DNA of 64,000 nucleotides, taken from assembly GCF_000009985.1 (NCBI RefSeq), contig NC_007626.1, positions 3,403,943-3,467,942 on the forward strand, written 5' to 3'. This document shows, one piece after another, positions 44,286 to 52,879 of the stretch. A model generated the notes under the pieces. It was not told where the DNA came from, made no database searches, and was given only the letters and a program-made list of their open reading frames with translations. Position numbers and translations under genes: made by a program. Origin of the DNA: Paramagnetospirillum magneticum AMB-1. GTDB taxonomy: Bacteria > Pseudomonadota > Alphaproteobacteria > Rhodospirillales > Magnetospirillaceae. Each line of letters starts with the position of its first letter. The stretch's first letter is position 1.

Positions 44286-44768
44286 ATGGCTAATCAAAAG
44301 GTATCTTTTGCTGCTCGCATCGTGGCGGCCTATTTGCGAAATCACGAGGTTGCCATTGGCGATCTTTCTGGGATCATCAGCGCTACCTACGCAGCCTTGG
44401 CCGGTACCGATGCGCCGCCCCCAGTCGGTGCGGATCGTCCTACCCCGGCAGTACCTATCAAAAAGTCCATAACCCCCAATTTCGTCGCCTGCCTGGAATG
44501 TGGGAAGCGCCAGAAGATGCTGCGGCGCCATCTGTCGACCTCGCATGGCCTGTCGGTCGATGCATATCGATCCAAGTGGTCTCTGCCCGCTGATTACCCG
44601 ATGGCCGCCCCCAACTATTCGCAAAAGCGCTCGGAGATGGCCATCCAGATCGGCCTTGGGCGGAAACCCAAGACGACTGTTGCGAAAAATGCTGCCACCG
44701 ACGCGGAGGAGTCTGAGAAGGCACCCCACACTTATCCTGCGTCGAGATGGGCCAAGCCAACGGGCTGA
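44286..44768 (+). CDS. MucR/Ros-family zinc-finger transcriptional regulator
   Basis: 160 residues from ATG 44286, placed after AAGGAGG (the longer frame from 44232 lacks it). The family core is present: a C2H2-type finger from CLECGK to HLSTSHG (Cys-x2-Cys, His-x4-His), followed by LSVDAYRSKWSLPADYPMAAPNYSQKRSEMA. The N-terminal part has the AARIVAAYLRNHEV segment used in oligomerisation. MucR proteins bind AT-rich DNA and silence horizontally acquired genes, so it may control the AT-rich island genes. Convergent with the TumA-like gene, with no gap. Confidence 0.9.
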   Translation: MANQKVSFAARIVAAYLRNHEVAIGDLSGIISATYAALAGTDAPPPVGADRPTPAVPIKKSITPNFVACLECGKRQKMLRRHLSTSHGLSVDAYRSKWSLPADYPMAAPNYSQKRSEMAIQIGLGRKPKTTVAKNAATDAEESEKAPHTYPASRWAKPTG

Positions 44769-45134
44769 TTACCCAACGATGCTCAAGTCCATCTGAACCC
44801 CGCGTACCAGCACCTCGGGGGCAACAGAGCCACGCTTGCCTGGCACCAGCCTGACTAGGCCGTATTGGCTCATGGTTTTAAGGGTTCTGGAGAGATTGCT
44901 GGCCTTACGGCCGCTCATGACCTCCAGCTCGGCCAGCGATGCCGGGTGCTGTTCATCAATAATCCGCAACAGCCTGCGATTTGGTTCCGACAACACCTTT
45001 GCCAACGACTCGAGCGATGTGAACCAAATCTGCGGTTCATCAGGCAGGCGCCGACGTTCACCACGAGCAATCTGCAAGGCGCGCTCACGAAGCTCCGTAT
45101 GGGTGGCGATGCCGACCTTGGTCTTTTCAGCCAT
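44769..45134 (-). CDS. HTH antitoxin, TumA-like
   Basis: 121 residues with a MarR-like winged HTH (EVMSGRKASNLSRTLKTMSQYGLVRLV). Such proteins are the usual partner of TumE-type toxins and repress their own operon. The start overlaps the toxin gene end by 8 bases. Here the toxin gene is upstream. Assignment rests on the HTH and the neighbour. Confidence 0.78.
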   Translation of the reverse strand: MAEKTKVGIATHTELRERALQIARGERRRLPDEPQIWFTSLESLAKVLSEPNRRLLRIIDEQHPASLAELEVMSGRKASNLSRTLKTMSQYGLVRLVPGKRGSVAPEVLVRGVQMDLSIVG

Positions 45135-45504
45135 CGTGTTGCTCCTTCAGGATGCGCTCGATCTCATCAAAGAAATCGGCAATCAGCTTCTCGGCGGTCA
45201 CAAACTGGTAGGGCCGACCCTCGTCGGATTCGTCGCGGTGCCAATGGTCGAAGGCGGTCTGGCGTTCGACAAACTTACCGCCACGATGCGCAACGCCATG
45301 GGCGTTGTCGTATCCCATCAACCGGCGGCCATCGCGGGAATGGAATGTCAGCGAATACGAAACGCCGTGGGGTTTTTCAGCCGTCGCTTCGATCCCCTTG
45401 ACCTTGAATCGGGCGACATAACCGTCATCGTAGATGATCTCTTCACCATCAAGATCCAGCAGATATGTGAGGGTCTGATCAGCATGTGGCATGCCTACGT
45501 TCAT
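45127..45504 (-). CDS. TumE-family (DUF6516) toxin-like protein
   Basis: 125 residues. Typical pattern of the family: YDDGYVARFKVKGIEAT, SYSLTFHSRDGRRLMGYDNAHG, FDHWHRD and FVTAEKLIADFFDEIERIL. The start may be 45504 or 45492. No ribosome site precedes either, and an inverted repeat overlaps the first. With the following HTH gene it forms a type II toxin-antitoxin pair 300 bases from the right att core, a common place for a stabilisation module. Confidence 0.78.
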   Translation of the reverse strand: MNVGMPHADQTLTYLLDLDGEEIIYDDGYVARFKVKGIEATAEKPHGVSYSLTFHSRDGRRLMGYDNAHGVAHRGGKFVERQTAFDHWHRDESDEGRPYQFVTAEKLIADFFDEIERILKEQHDG

Positions 45505-45520
45505 ATCAGTTAGTGATATG
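45502..45520. promoter_or_regulatory. Operator-like inverted repeat at the toxin-antitoxin start
   Basis: CATATCA (45502-45508), 5-base spacer, TGATATG (45514-45520). It overlaps the distal start codon of the TumE-like gene, as expected for autoregulation by the TumA-like protein. Confidence 0.55.
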
Positions 45521-45726
45521 GGTTGGCAAGTTCAAGGCTGGATTAATCGGTTGGCGGCTTGGGCCAGACTCACACTTTACTGACATGGCAATAAACGACA
45601 AAAATATCGTTTGTTATCAAGTTATTACAATATTCCGCTTTATTCCTAATGCTCGATTAGGCGTGATTCTGCCTGATCATGGTCCTTCTGCCGATGGAAG
45701 GGTAGTGCCATCCGATTTGGCAAACA
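45521..45726. other. Gap between toxin gene and right arm repeats
   Basis: No gene. AT-rich in the middle. The promoter for the minus-strand toxin-antitoxin pair should lie near its left edge. Confidence 0.4.
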
Positions 45727-45750
45727 AAATGGTAAACATTTATGGTAAAC
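45727..45750 (+). repeat. Paired arm-type repeats, right end
   Basis: AAATGGTAAAC at 45727-45737 and TTATGGTAAAC at 45740-45750 (9 of 11 to the consensus), again at a 13-base pitch and in the same orientation as the left-end pair. They lie 53 bases from the att core. Confidence 0.65.
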
Positions 45751-45802
45751 GCGCCTTGCGGTGCATCTTTTAAGTCGTTGATTTTATTGAATAAATCGGC
45801 GA

Positions 45803-45878
45803 TGGCGTCCCCACGGGGATTCGAACCCCGGTTACCGCCGTGAGAGGGCGGTGTCCTAGGCCTCTAGACGATGGGGAC
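45803..45878 (-). tRNA. tRNA-Glu (anticodon CTC)
   Basis: 76 bases with CCA encoded. Acceptor GTCCCCA pairs with TGGGGAC. The anticodon stem is CCGCC/GGCGG around loop CTCTCAC (anticodon CTC, codon GAG). The T arm is CGGGG-TTCGAAT-CCCCG. Its last 17 bases are the right att core (45803-45819), so integration left the tRNA gene intact. Confidence 0.97.
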
Positions 45879-45898
45879 GTCGAGGCGCGAGGCCCGCT

Positions 45899-46369
45899 TT
45901 ATGTCGGAAAGCGGGCGGCGTGGCAAGCTCTTTTTTCCGCCACTTCAATACGGACGGCAAACACCCGGCCGGCATCCCGGTCCAGGCGGTGGGCTCGCAT
46001 CTGTACGGTCTGGGGACGGCCCGCGCCATCGGCGGCGGTTCCGACGATCAGCCAGATCAGTTCGGGCTCCCAGGCCTGAGCCAGATCGGTGGCCGAGGGG
46101 CTGGCGCTGCCGTCGGGGTGGGAGTGCCAGTGGCCAACCACCCGCAGCTCGGTGCCGCGCACCGCCCGTTCGGCGGCGAAGCGCACCGCCGGGTCCAGTT
46201 CGAAGCGGTCATTGCCTTCGGCCTCGAGCAGATTGCAGGCCGGCATGACCCGCGTGACGGTCACGATGCGCCGCCCCGTGCCGATCAGCAGGCCGCAGCC
46301 TTCCGACGGCCAGGCGGCTTCGGCCGCGCTGGCGATGGAGGCCATCTGTTCCGCCAAGAGGACCAGCAT
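45899..46369 (-). CDS. MPN/JAMM (Mov34-type) metalloprotease-like protein
   Basis: 156 residues with the full JAMM zinc motif HWHSHPDGSASPSATD and an upstream Glu in PSEGCGLLIG. Bacterial members cut isopeptide or sulfur-carrier adducts, for example ThiS/CysO-type proteins. The actual substrate is unknown. First gene of the core chromosome after the tRNA. The DUF6476-like gene lies 19 bases upstream on the same strand. Confidence 0.87.
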   Translation of the reverse strand: MLVLLAEQMASIASAAEAAWPSEGCGLLIGTGRRIVTVTRVMPACNLLEAEGNDRFELDPAVRFAAERAVRGTELRVVGHWHSHPDGSASPSATDLAQAWEPELIWLIVGTAADGAGRPQTVQMRAHRLDRDAGRVFAVRIEVAEKRACHAARFPT

Positions 46370-46388
46370 GCCGCCCCTCCCCGCCTCG

Positions 46389-46718
46389 CTACCGGACGGC
46401 CGGTTCGGGGGTCAGGACAAAGCCGCCCGCCACCTTGCCGAGACCGGGATCAAGCACCACAATCCGTTCGGGCCCGCCGCCAGACAGGCGCAGCACGACC
46501 CGATCGCCAGCTACCACCATCTGCTCGACCCTGGCGCCGGCGGGAATGGGGACCGCCAGTTGGCCGAATTCGGCAACCGAAGGCGCGCCGACCCGGCTGG
46601 CGATGGCCGAAGGCGTTCCCTTCCCCGGCGCTTTGCTGTAAAGCCCATAGCCAAGGACGCCCAAGCCGGCCAGCAGCAGAACCCCCAGGAACAGCACCAA
46701 TCCCTTGATCGCTCTCAT
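46389..46718 (-). CDS. DUF6476-like single-pass membrane protein
   Basis: 109 residues. A signal-anchor helix (GLVLFLGVLLLAGLGVLGYGLY) is followed by a small beta-rich periplasmic domain (VPIPAGARVEQMVVAGDRVVL). Found as a conserved small protein in Alphaproteobacteria. Divergent from rluD, sharing a 27-base gap. Function unknown. Confidence 0.7.
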   Translation of the reverse strand: MRAIKGLVLFLGVLLLAGLGVLGYGLYSKAPGKGTPSAIASRVGAPSVAEFGQLAVPIPAGARVEQMVVAGDRVVLRLSGGGPERIVVLDPGLGKVAGGFVLTPEPAVR

Positions 46719-46745
46719 GATCTTCGCTTCAATCCCTGTTCGTCC

Positions 46746-47729
46746 ATGGACATGCCCGTGACCCAGCGCCTGACCCCGCCCGCCGTCGAGCCCGAGGAGG
46801 CCGGCACCCGCCTGGACCGTTGGCTGGCTCTGCGCCTGCCCGAACTGTCACGCACCCGCATCAAAGGGCTGATGGAGGACGGACGGGTCAGCCTGGAGGA
46901 GACGACCATATCCGACGCCTCCCTCAGGGTCAAACCCGGCCAGTGCTTCGTGGTGGACGTCCCCCCCGACGCTCCGGCCCAGCCCGAGCCCCAGGACATC
47001 GCCCTGACCGTGGTCTACGAGGACGAGGATCTGATCGTCATCGACAAGCCGGCCGGCATGGTGGTCCATCCCGCGCCGGGCAATCCCGACGAGACCCTGG
47101 TCAATGCCCTGCTGGCCCATTGCGGCGAATCCCTGGCCGGCATCGGCGGCGTGAAGCGACCCGGCATCGTCCACCGCATCGACAAGGACACCAGCGGCCT
47201 GCTGGTCGCCGCCAAGACCGACGCGGCCCACCGCGGGCTGGCGACCCAGTTCGCCGCGCACACCCTGGAGCGCGCCTATTGGGCCCTGGTCTGGGGCACC
47301 CCCAGCCCCCGACAGGGCGAGATCGAGGGCAATATCGGCCGCAACCCCAACGACCGCAAGAAGATGGCGGTGGTGAAAAGCGGCGGCAAGCCGGCCCTGA
47401 CCCGCTACCGCGTGCTCAAAAGCTTCGCCGGCGGCGCCGTCAGCCTGGTGGAATGCCGCCTGGCCACCGGACGCACCCACCAGATTCGCGTCCATATGAC
47501 CACGCAGGGCCATCCCCTGGTCGGCGATCCGGTCTATGGCAGGATTCGTGGCCACAAAGGAGTGGTCCTACCACCTGAGGTGAAGACCGCACTGATCCAA
47601 TTCCCGCGCCAGGCCCTTCATGCCTACCTACTCGGTTTTTCGCATCCTACTAAAGGATATGACGTCCGCTTCGAAAGCGGTATGCCACTTGATATCAACG
47701 CATTGATGCAGATTTTAGAGGTTCTATAA
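46746..47729 (+). CDS. rluD: 23S rRNA pseudouridine synthase RluD
   Basis: 327 residues from ATG 46746 (46752 also possible). N-terminal S4 domain (RLDRWLALRLPELSRTRIKGL), then the RluA-family catalytic motif GIVHRIDKDTSGLL with the catalytic Asp, and ECRLATGRTHQIRVHM. It makes pseudouridines in helix 69 of 23S rRNA. The last 170 bases are distinctly less GC-rich than the rest, as if the 3' end had been replaced by recombination. The frame stays intact. Confidence 0.92.
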   Translation: MDMPVTQRLTPPAVEPEEAGTRLDRWLALRLPELSRTRIKGLMEDGRVSLEETTISDASLRVKPGQCFVVDVPPDAPAQPEPQDIALTVVYEDEDLIVIDKPAGMVVHPAPGNPDETLVNALLAHCGESLAGIGGVKRPGIVHRIDKDTSGLLVAAKTDAAHRGLATQFAAHTLERAYWALVWGTPSPRQGEIEGNIGRNPNDRKKMAVVKSGGKPALTRYRVLKSFAGGAVSLVECRLATGRTHQIRVHMTTQGHPLVGDPVYGRIRGHKGVVLPPEVKTALIQFPRQALHAYLLGFSHPTKGYDVRFESGMPLDINALMQILEVL

Positions 47730-47857
47730 AAAACGCCTATACTTGAGCTAGCGACTATGACATTATCGTCTCATCAGCCGGTGACGACGGATCCCCCGTG
47801 ATGGGCCCGATCCGATAACGAGGGAAAACCCTCCGCGCCGAAAGAGGAGATGAGACG

Positions 47858-48748
47858 ATGACGGCAATCGCTTCCAGTCTGTCGCTCGCGCCCGAAGGCA
47901 ACCTGACGCGCTACCTTCAGGACATTCGCAAATTCCCCATGCTGCCGCCGGAGGAAGAGTACCTCCTGGCCAAGCGCTTCCGCGAACATGGAGATTTGCC
48001 GGCCGCCAACCGGCTGGTGACCAGCCATCTGCGGCTGGTGGCCAAGATCGCCATGGGCTACCGCGGCTATGGCCTGCCGCTGGGCGAGCTGATCAGCGAA
48101 GGCAATGTGGGCATGATGCAGGCGGTGCGCCGCTTCGACCCCGAACGGGGCTTCCGTCTGGCCACCTATGCCATGTGGTGGATCCGCGCCGCCATCCAGG
48201 AATACATCCTGCATTCCTGGTCGCTGGTAAAGATGGGCACCACCGCCGCGCAAAAGAAGCTGTTCTTCAACCTGCGCAAGCTCAAGGGCCAGATGCAGGC
48301 CATCGAGGAAGGCGACATGTCCGCCGAGAACGTGGCCAAGATCGCCACCAAGCTGGAGGTGACCGAGGACGAGGTGGTCACCATGAACCGCCGGCTGTCC
48401 AGCCCCGATCACTCCCTGAATGCGCCGGTGCGCGCCGAGGGCGAGGGCGAGTGGCAGGACTGGCTGGTGGATGACCATGAGGACCAGGAAACCGAACTGG
48501 GCGAGCGCGAGGAGCTTGGACAGCGCCGGCAGATGCTGACCAGCGCCCTGGAAGCCCTCAACGACCGCGAGAGGGCCATCCTGATCCAGCGCCGCCTCAC
48601 CGAAGACCCTGCCACCCTGGAGGACCTGTCCCAGCGCTACGGAATCTCGCGCGAGCGGGTGCGCCAGATCGAGGTGCGGGCTTTCGAGAAGCTGCAGAAA
48701 TCGGTGAAGTCCGCCTCCGCCCAGGCCGAGGCCCAGAACCGGGCGTAA
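47858..48748 (+). CDS. rpoH: Heat-shock sigma factor RpoH (sigma-32)
   Basis: 296 residues. The RpoH box (TTAAQKKLFFNLRK) is present. So are region 2 (LRLVAKIAMGYRGYGLPLGELISEGNVGMM and RFDPERGFRLATYAMWWIRAAI) and region 4 (LEDLSQRYGISRERVRQIEVRAFEKL). It directs RNA polymerase to heat-shock promoters. Preceded by a 128-base gap and followed by a strong bidirectional terminator. Confidence 0.97.
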   Translation: MTAIASSLSLAPEGNLTRYLQDIRKFPMLPPEEEYLLAKRFREHGDLPAANRLVTSHLRLVAKIAMGYRGYGLPLGELISEGNVGMMQAVRRFDPERGFRLATYAMWWIRAAIQEYILHSWSLVKMGTTAAQKKLFFNLRKLKGQMQAIEEGDMSAENVAKIATKLEVTEDEVVTMNRRLSSPDHSLNAPVRAEGEGEWQDWLVDDHEDQETELGEREELGQRRQMLTSALEALNDRERAILIQRRLTEDPATLEDLSQRYGISRERVRQIEVRAFEKLQKSVKSASAQAEAQNRA

Positions 48749-48771
48749 TGGCCCCAGGAACCGCAAAAAAG

Positions 48772-48792
48772 CCCCCGGCCGATGGTCGGGGG
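48772..48792. terminator. Terminator after rpoH
   Basis: Stem CCCCCGGCC / GGTCGGGGG (48772-48780 and 48784-48792) flanked by A6 and T6, so it works in both directions and also serves the convergent gene at 48839. Confidence 0.9.
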
Positions 48793-48838
48793 TTTTTTGT
48801 GAGCTCTCTCCGGTCCCGACGGTTCGAGGGACTCGCCC

Positions 48839-49338
48839 TCAGCCCTTCTTGGAGACCTCGTCGCCCCAATCCTCGACCAGCTTCTTCTGAGCCGCCTTCA
48901 GGTTGTTCACCCGACGCTGGCTGCTGGCGGCGAGATAGCTGGCCACCATGGGTGGCATGGCGGCATAGATGCCCCAGCCGATAGCCGAGCAGCCATAGGC
49001 CGTCATCAGCATGATGGGATCGGTCAGCATGCGCAGGGACTCGTCCAGGGTATGGACACCGAACCACAAGCCGAACAGATAGGGGAACACACCGGCGAAA
49101 TTGAGCCCGCCGACGCACAGGAAGGCGTATTTGTTGGGTCCCTTCTCGGTGGCCCAGGAGGCCAGGTGGGAAGCATGCCGATGCCGACCAGGGCTACGGT
49201 CGGCAACGAGAATGGCACCAGGGCGGCCAGGACCATCAGGACCACGCCCTTGTTGATGCCCGCTCCGCCGCTGCTGGCTTTCTTCTTCGCCGCAGCCGCC
49301 GCACGCGCCTGTTCCACCGCTGACATTTTCTTTGCCAT
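48839..49338 (-). pseudogene. Conserved membrane protein gene, frameshifted
   Basis: From ATG 49338 the protein begins MAKKMSAVEQARAAAAAKKK and reaches a hydrophobic segment ending GIGMLPT. Near 49160-49170 the frame breaks, and the rest (WATEKGPNKYAFLCVGG to VEDWGDEVSKKG, ending at 48839) is in another frame. Adding one base in the GGCCAGG stretch joins them into a protein of about 166 residues with several membrane helices. It is either a 1-base deletion or a sequencing error. It lies 68 bases after the pseudokinase gene on the same strand, so the two are probably partners. Confidence 0.75.
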
Positions 49339-49406
49339 GGGCCGAAGCATGGCACCACGGCCCGCCAATGGCAATGCGGCAGGCGTGCAAGATCAGATGG
49401 ATACCT

Positions 49407-51497
49407 CTAAAAAACCGCCGAAATCACCACAATGGAGGCGGTCACCATGGCGACAAGGATGCCGGTCACCGCCGCGGTCTGGCGACCGATCTTGTCGGCC
49501 TCGGCGCTGCGCTCCTCGGTTTCCAGCAAAATATGTTTGATCTCCTCCTCGGCGGCCGAATACTGGGCCTGGGCGAAGGTGAATTCCTGCTCGTCACGTA
49601 CGCGTTCCTCGGCGTTCTCCAGCAGGTTGTAGATCTCCACCACCGATCCTTTGCGCACCAGACGGGGAATTTCCTTTTCCAGTTCCCGGCGCTTTTCCCG
49701 GCCGTGGAAGCCCTGGACGATGGGAGCGATCATGGCTCCGACCCAGGCGGCCAGGCCGGGCAGGGATTCCGGACCGAGGCGATATTGCAGCACCGCGAAC
49801 AGATTGAGCGCCGCCATCATGGCAATGCTCTGGTTGGGATCGCCCAGGGCGGTCAGGTTACGATCGATGTCGGACCGCATGCGGGCGCCAAGGAAGGCGG
49901 CGATGTGGCGATCCACCGGGATCTGCTTGCCGTCGGCACGCTTCGACGACGCCACATTCAGGGCCGGCAGCAATTCCTTGACCTCGACCACGTATTCCTC
50001 GCCCAGCAGCGAGCTTTGGCACGGCAGGGCGTCGTTGAGTTCGTACAGGCAGCGCTCCAGCCCATAGCCCATGCCGGTCTGGGACAGGTACGAGCGCAAC
50101 TCCTTGAAATTGGATTCCATCAGCGAGTTATCGGGCTGGTACTCGCCGCGCATCTCGAACCAAAGGCGCGGCACTTCGCGCAGGATGATCTCGGTCAGCA
50201 GCCTGGTGTCGCCCCGGCTGGCCATCACCGCCGCCAGGGCCGAGCCGAAGCCGTCGGGCATGGCGTTGAAGCCCTTGTAGCGAATGGGCGCCGCCTGATC
50301 CAACAGGATCAGCACCTTGCACAGCATCAGGTCGGTGGAACTTTTCTTGTCGGTGGTGGAGTTGAGCGCCATGCGCACCACCTCGGCCACCACATTGGCC
50401 TTGTCCTTGTCCTCGACGGCACGGCGCAGCCACAGCTCCAGCTTGCCCTCCACCACCGGCGGAATGGCCTGGTCCCAGTTCTTGGACATGGCCTGGGACA
50501 GTTCGCGGCCGTTGAAGTACTCCTTGCCCATGAAGGGAAAGCCACGGGCCGCGCGCTTCTCGCCCCGGGGCTGCAGGGGCGACATGCGCCGTCCCGACAG
50601 CCACAGATCCAGATCCTCGGCGTCCCAGCGCTGGCTGCCGTCATCGCACAGCAGGCCGCGCAGCAGCTCGATCATGGGCAGCGGCAACCGTTCGTCGCCG
50701 ATCAGCATGTTGTAGCTGCCCTGCTGGATCTTCATGCCCAGGATGGCGTCGTCGGACAACCCCGCCACCGGGTTGCGCCCCAGGATCAGGAAGGCGATGG
50801 TCACGCCCAGGGAATAGTAATCCTCGGTATGATCGCCGCTGCCCCGGGCGATGGGAGTGCACATCCCCGATTCCACCGTCTCGAACAGCACGGGCTGGTC
50901 GAAGGCCGGCGGAGCGCAGACGCAGTCGCCAAAGGCCAGGCGCTCGCCATTGCCGTCGGAAAAGAACAGATTGGTGGGCCGGATGGACCGGTGCGGCACG
51001 CCGCGCCCGTCCATTTCCTTTAGAGCGGCGGTCAGCGGTTCGATCACCCGCTTGGTGATCTGGTACTCGTCGATGCGCGGCACGTCCGAGCGCATGTTGG
51101 CCATCACCCGGTTCCCGCCCGGGCGCTCGTAGACCACGGTCATGCACTGGCGGCCGGCGGGGGGCCAGTTCATGGGCCCCCACTCCACCAGCTGCATCAG
51201 GCCCGGCGTCGACACGCCCTTCAGGGCGCGCATGGCGTTGACGCGGGGCGGCAGTTCCGGCTTGCAGATCAGGCCGAACAGGGCGCGGCTGGGATCACGC
51301 TTATCCTCGGCGACGAAAGCGTCGGCCGAGGGCGTGGACAGTTCAGGCAGGGGCTGGTTGGAGCGGATGGTGTAGCGGTCGCGCAGGACTCCGGGCGGAC
51401 CGGTCTGCTTGACCACCTCCACCTTGACGTCATCGCCATCGTCGTCCTCGGCCGGATCGATTTCGGTCTCGATCTCGGCCTCGTCGATTTCCGACAT
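49407..51497 (-). CDS. Kinase-fold membrane protein, probable pseudokinase
   Basis: 696 residues. An acidic N-terminus leads into a protein-kinase-like domain (about 40-300). The catalytic-loop motif reads HRSIRPTNLFF instead of HRDLKPEN, and the DFG place reads FGDC. The catalytic and metal Asp are therefore missing or displaced, and no Gly-rich loop is obvious. A long helical region follows, then a coiled coil (about 600-670) and a C-terminal membrane helix (VTGILVAMVTASIVVISAVF), making it tail-anchored. It probably acts as a scaffold or regulator. It is downstream of purA (74-base gap) and upstream of the frameshifted membrane gene. Confidence 0.78.
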   Translation of the reverse strand: MSEIDEAEIETEIDPAEDDDGDDVKVEVVKQTGPPGVLRDRYTIRSNQPLPELSTPSADAFVAEDKRDPSRALFGLICKPELPPRVNAMRALKGVSTPGLMQLVEWGPMNWPPAGRQCMTVVYERPGGNRVMANMRSDVPRIDEYQITKRVIEPLTAALKEMDGRGVPHRSIRPTNLFFSDGNGERLAFGDCVCAPPAFDQPVLFETVESGMCTPIARGSGDHTEDYYSLGVTIAFLILGRNPVAGLSDDAILGMKIQQGSYNMLIGDERLPLPMIELLRGLLCDDGSQRWDAEDLDLWLSGRRMSPLQPRGEKRAARGFPFMGKEYFNGRELSQAMSKNWDQAIPPVVEGKLELWLRRAVEDKDKANVVAEVVRMALNSTTDKKSSTDLMLCKVLILLDQAAPIRYKGFNAMPDGFGSALAAVMASRGDTRLLTEIILREVPRLWFEMRGEYQPDNSLMESNFKELRSYLSQTGMGYGLERCLYELNDALPCQSSLLGEEYVVEVKELLPALNVASSKRADGKQIPVDRHIAAFLGARMRSDIDRNLTALGDPNQSIAMMAALNLFAVLQYRLGPESLPGLAAWVGAMIAPIVQGFHGREKRRELEKEIPRLVRKGSVVEIYNLLENAEERVRDEQEFTFAQAQYSAAEEEIKHILLETEERSAEADKIGRQTAAVTGILVAMVTASIVVISAVF

Positions 51498-51571
51498 TTG
51501 CCCCTTCCATGGGCCGACCCCGTGGGGGGCCGGACTGTTCTCAGTCTAAAGGCGGAAAGGCCGTCCTACAA

Positions 51572-52861
<1,290 letters not shown>

Positions 52862-52879
52862 ACCTTTAAGTCCCCTAAC

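Larger units (their letters stand above)
434..45819. mobile_element. Genomic island integrated in tRNA-Glu
   Basis: The element runs between two copies of the tRNA 3'-end repeat. It carries an integrase inside the left repeat and a toxin-antitoxin pair inside the right one. Several stretches (8450-13100, 22700-24100, 30480-31100, 42100-44300) are clearly more AT-rich than the core to the right of the tRNA. A serine recombinase and a primase-helicase module add to the mobile character. No conjugation genes, relaxase or phage structural genes were seen. It is therefore a mobilisable or satellite-like island rather than a complete ICE or prophage. Internal patches such as the tartrate genes have core-like composition and may have been assembled stepwise. 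Confidence 0.82.

Noticed and set aside
49332..51023. Long plus-strand frame opposite the pseudokinase gene
   Set aside because: Shadow of the minus-strand gene; no domain or ribosome site.
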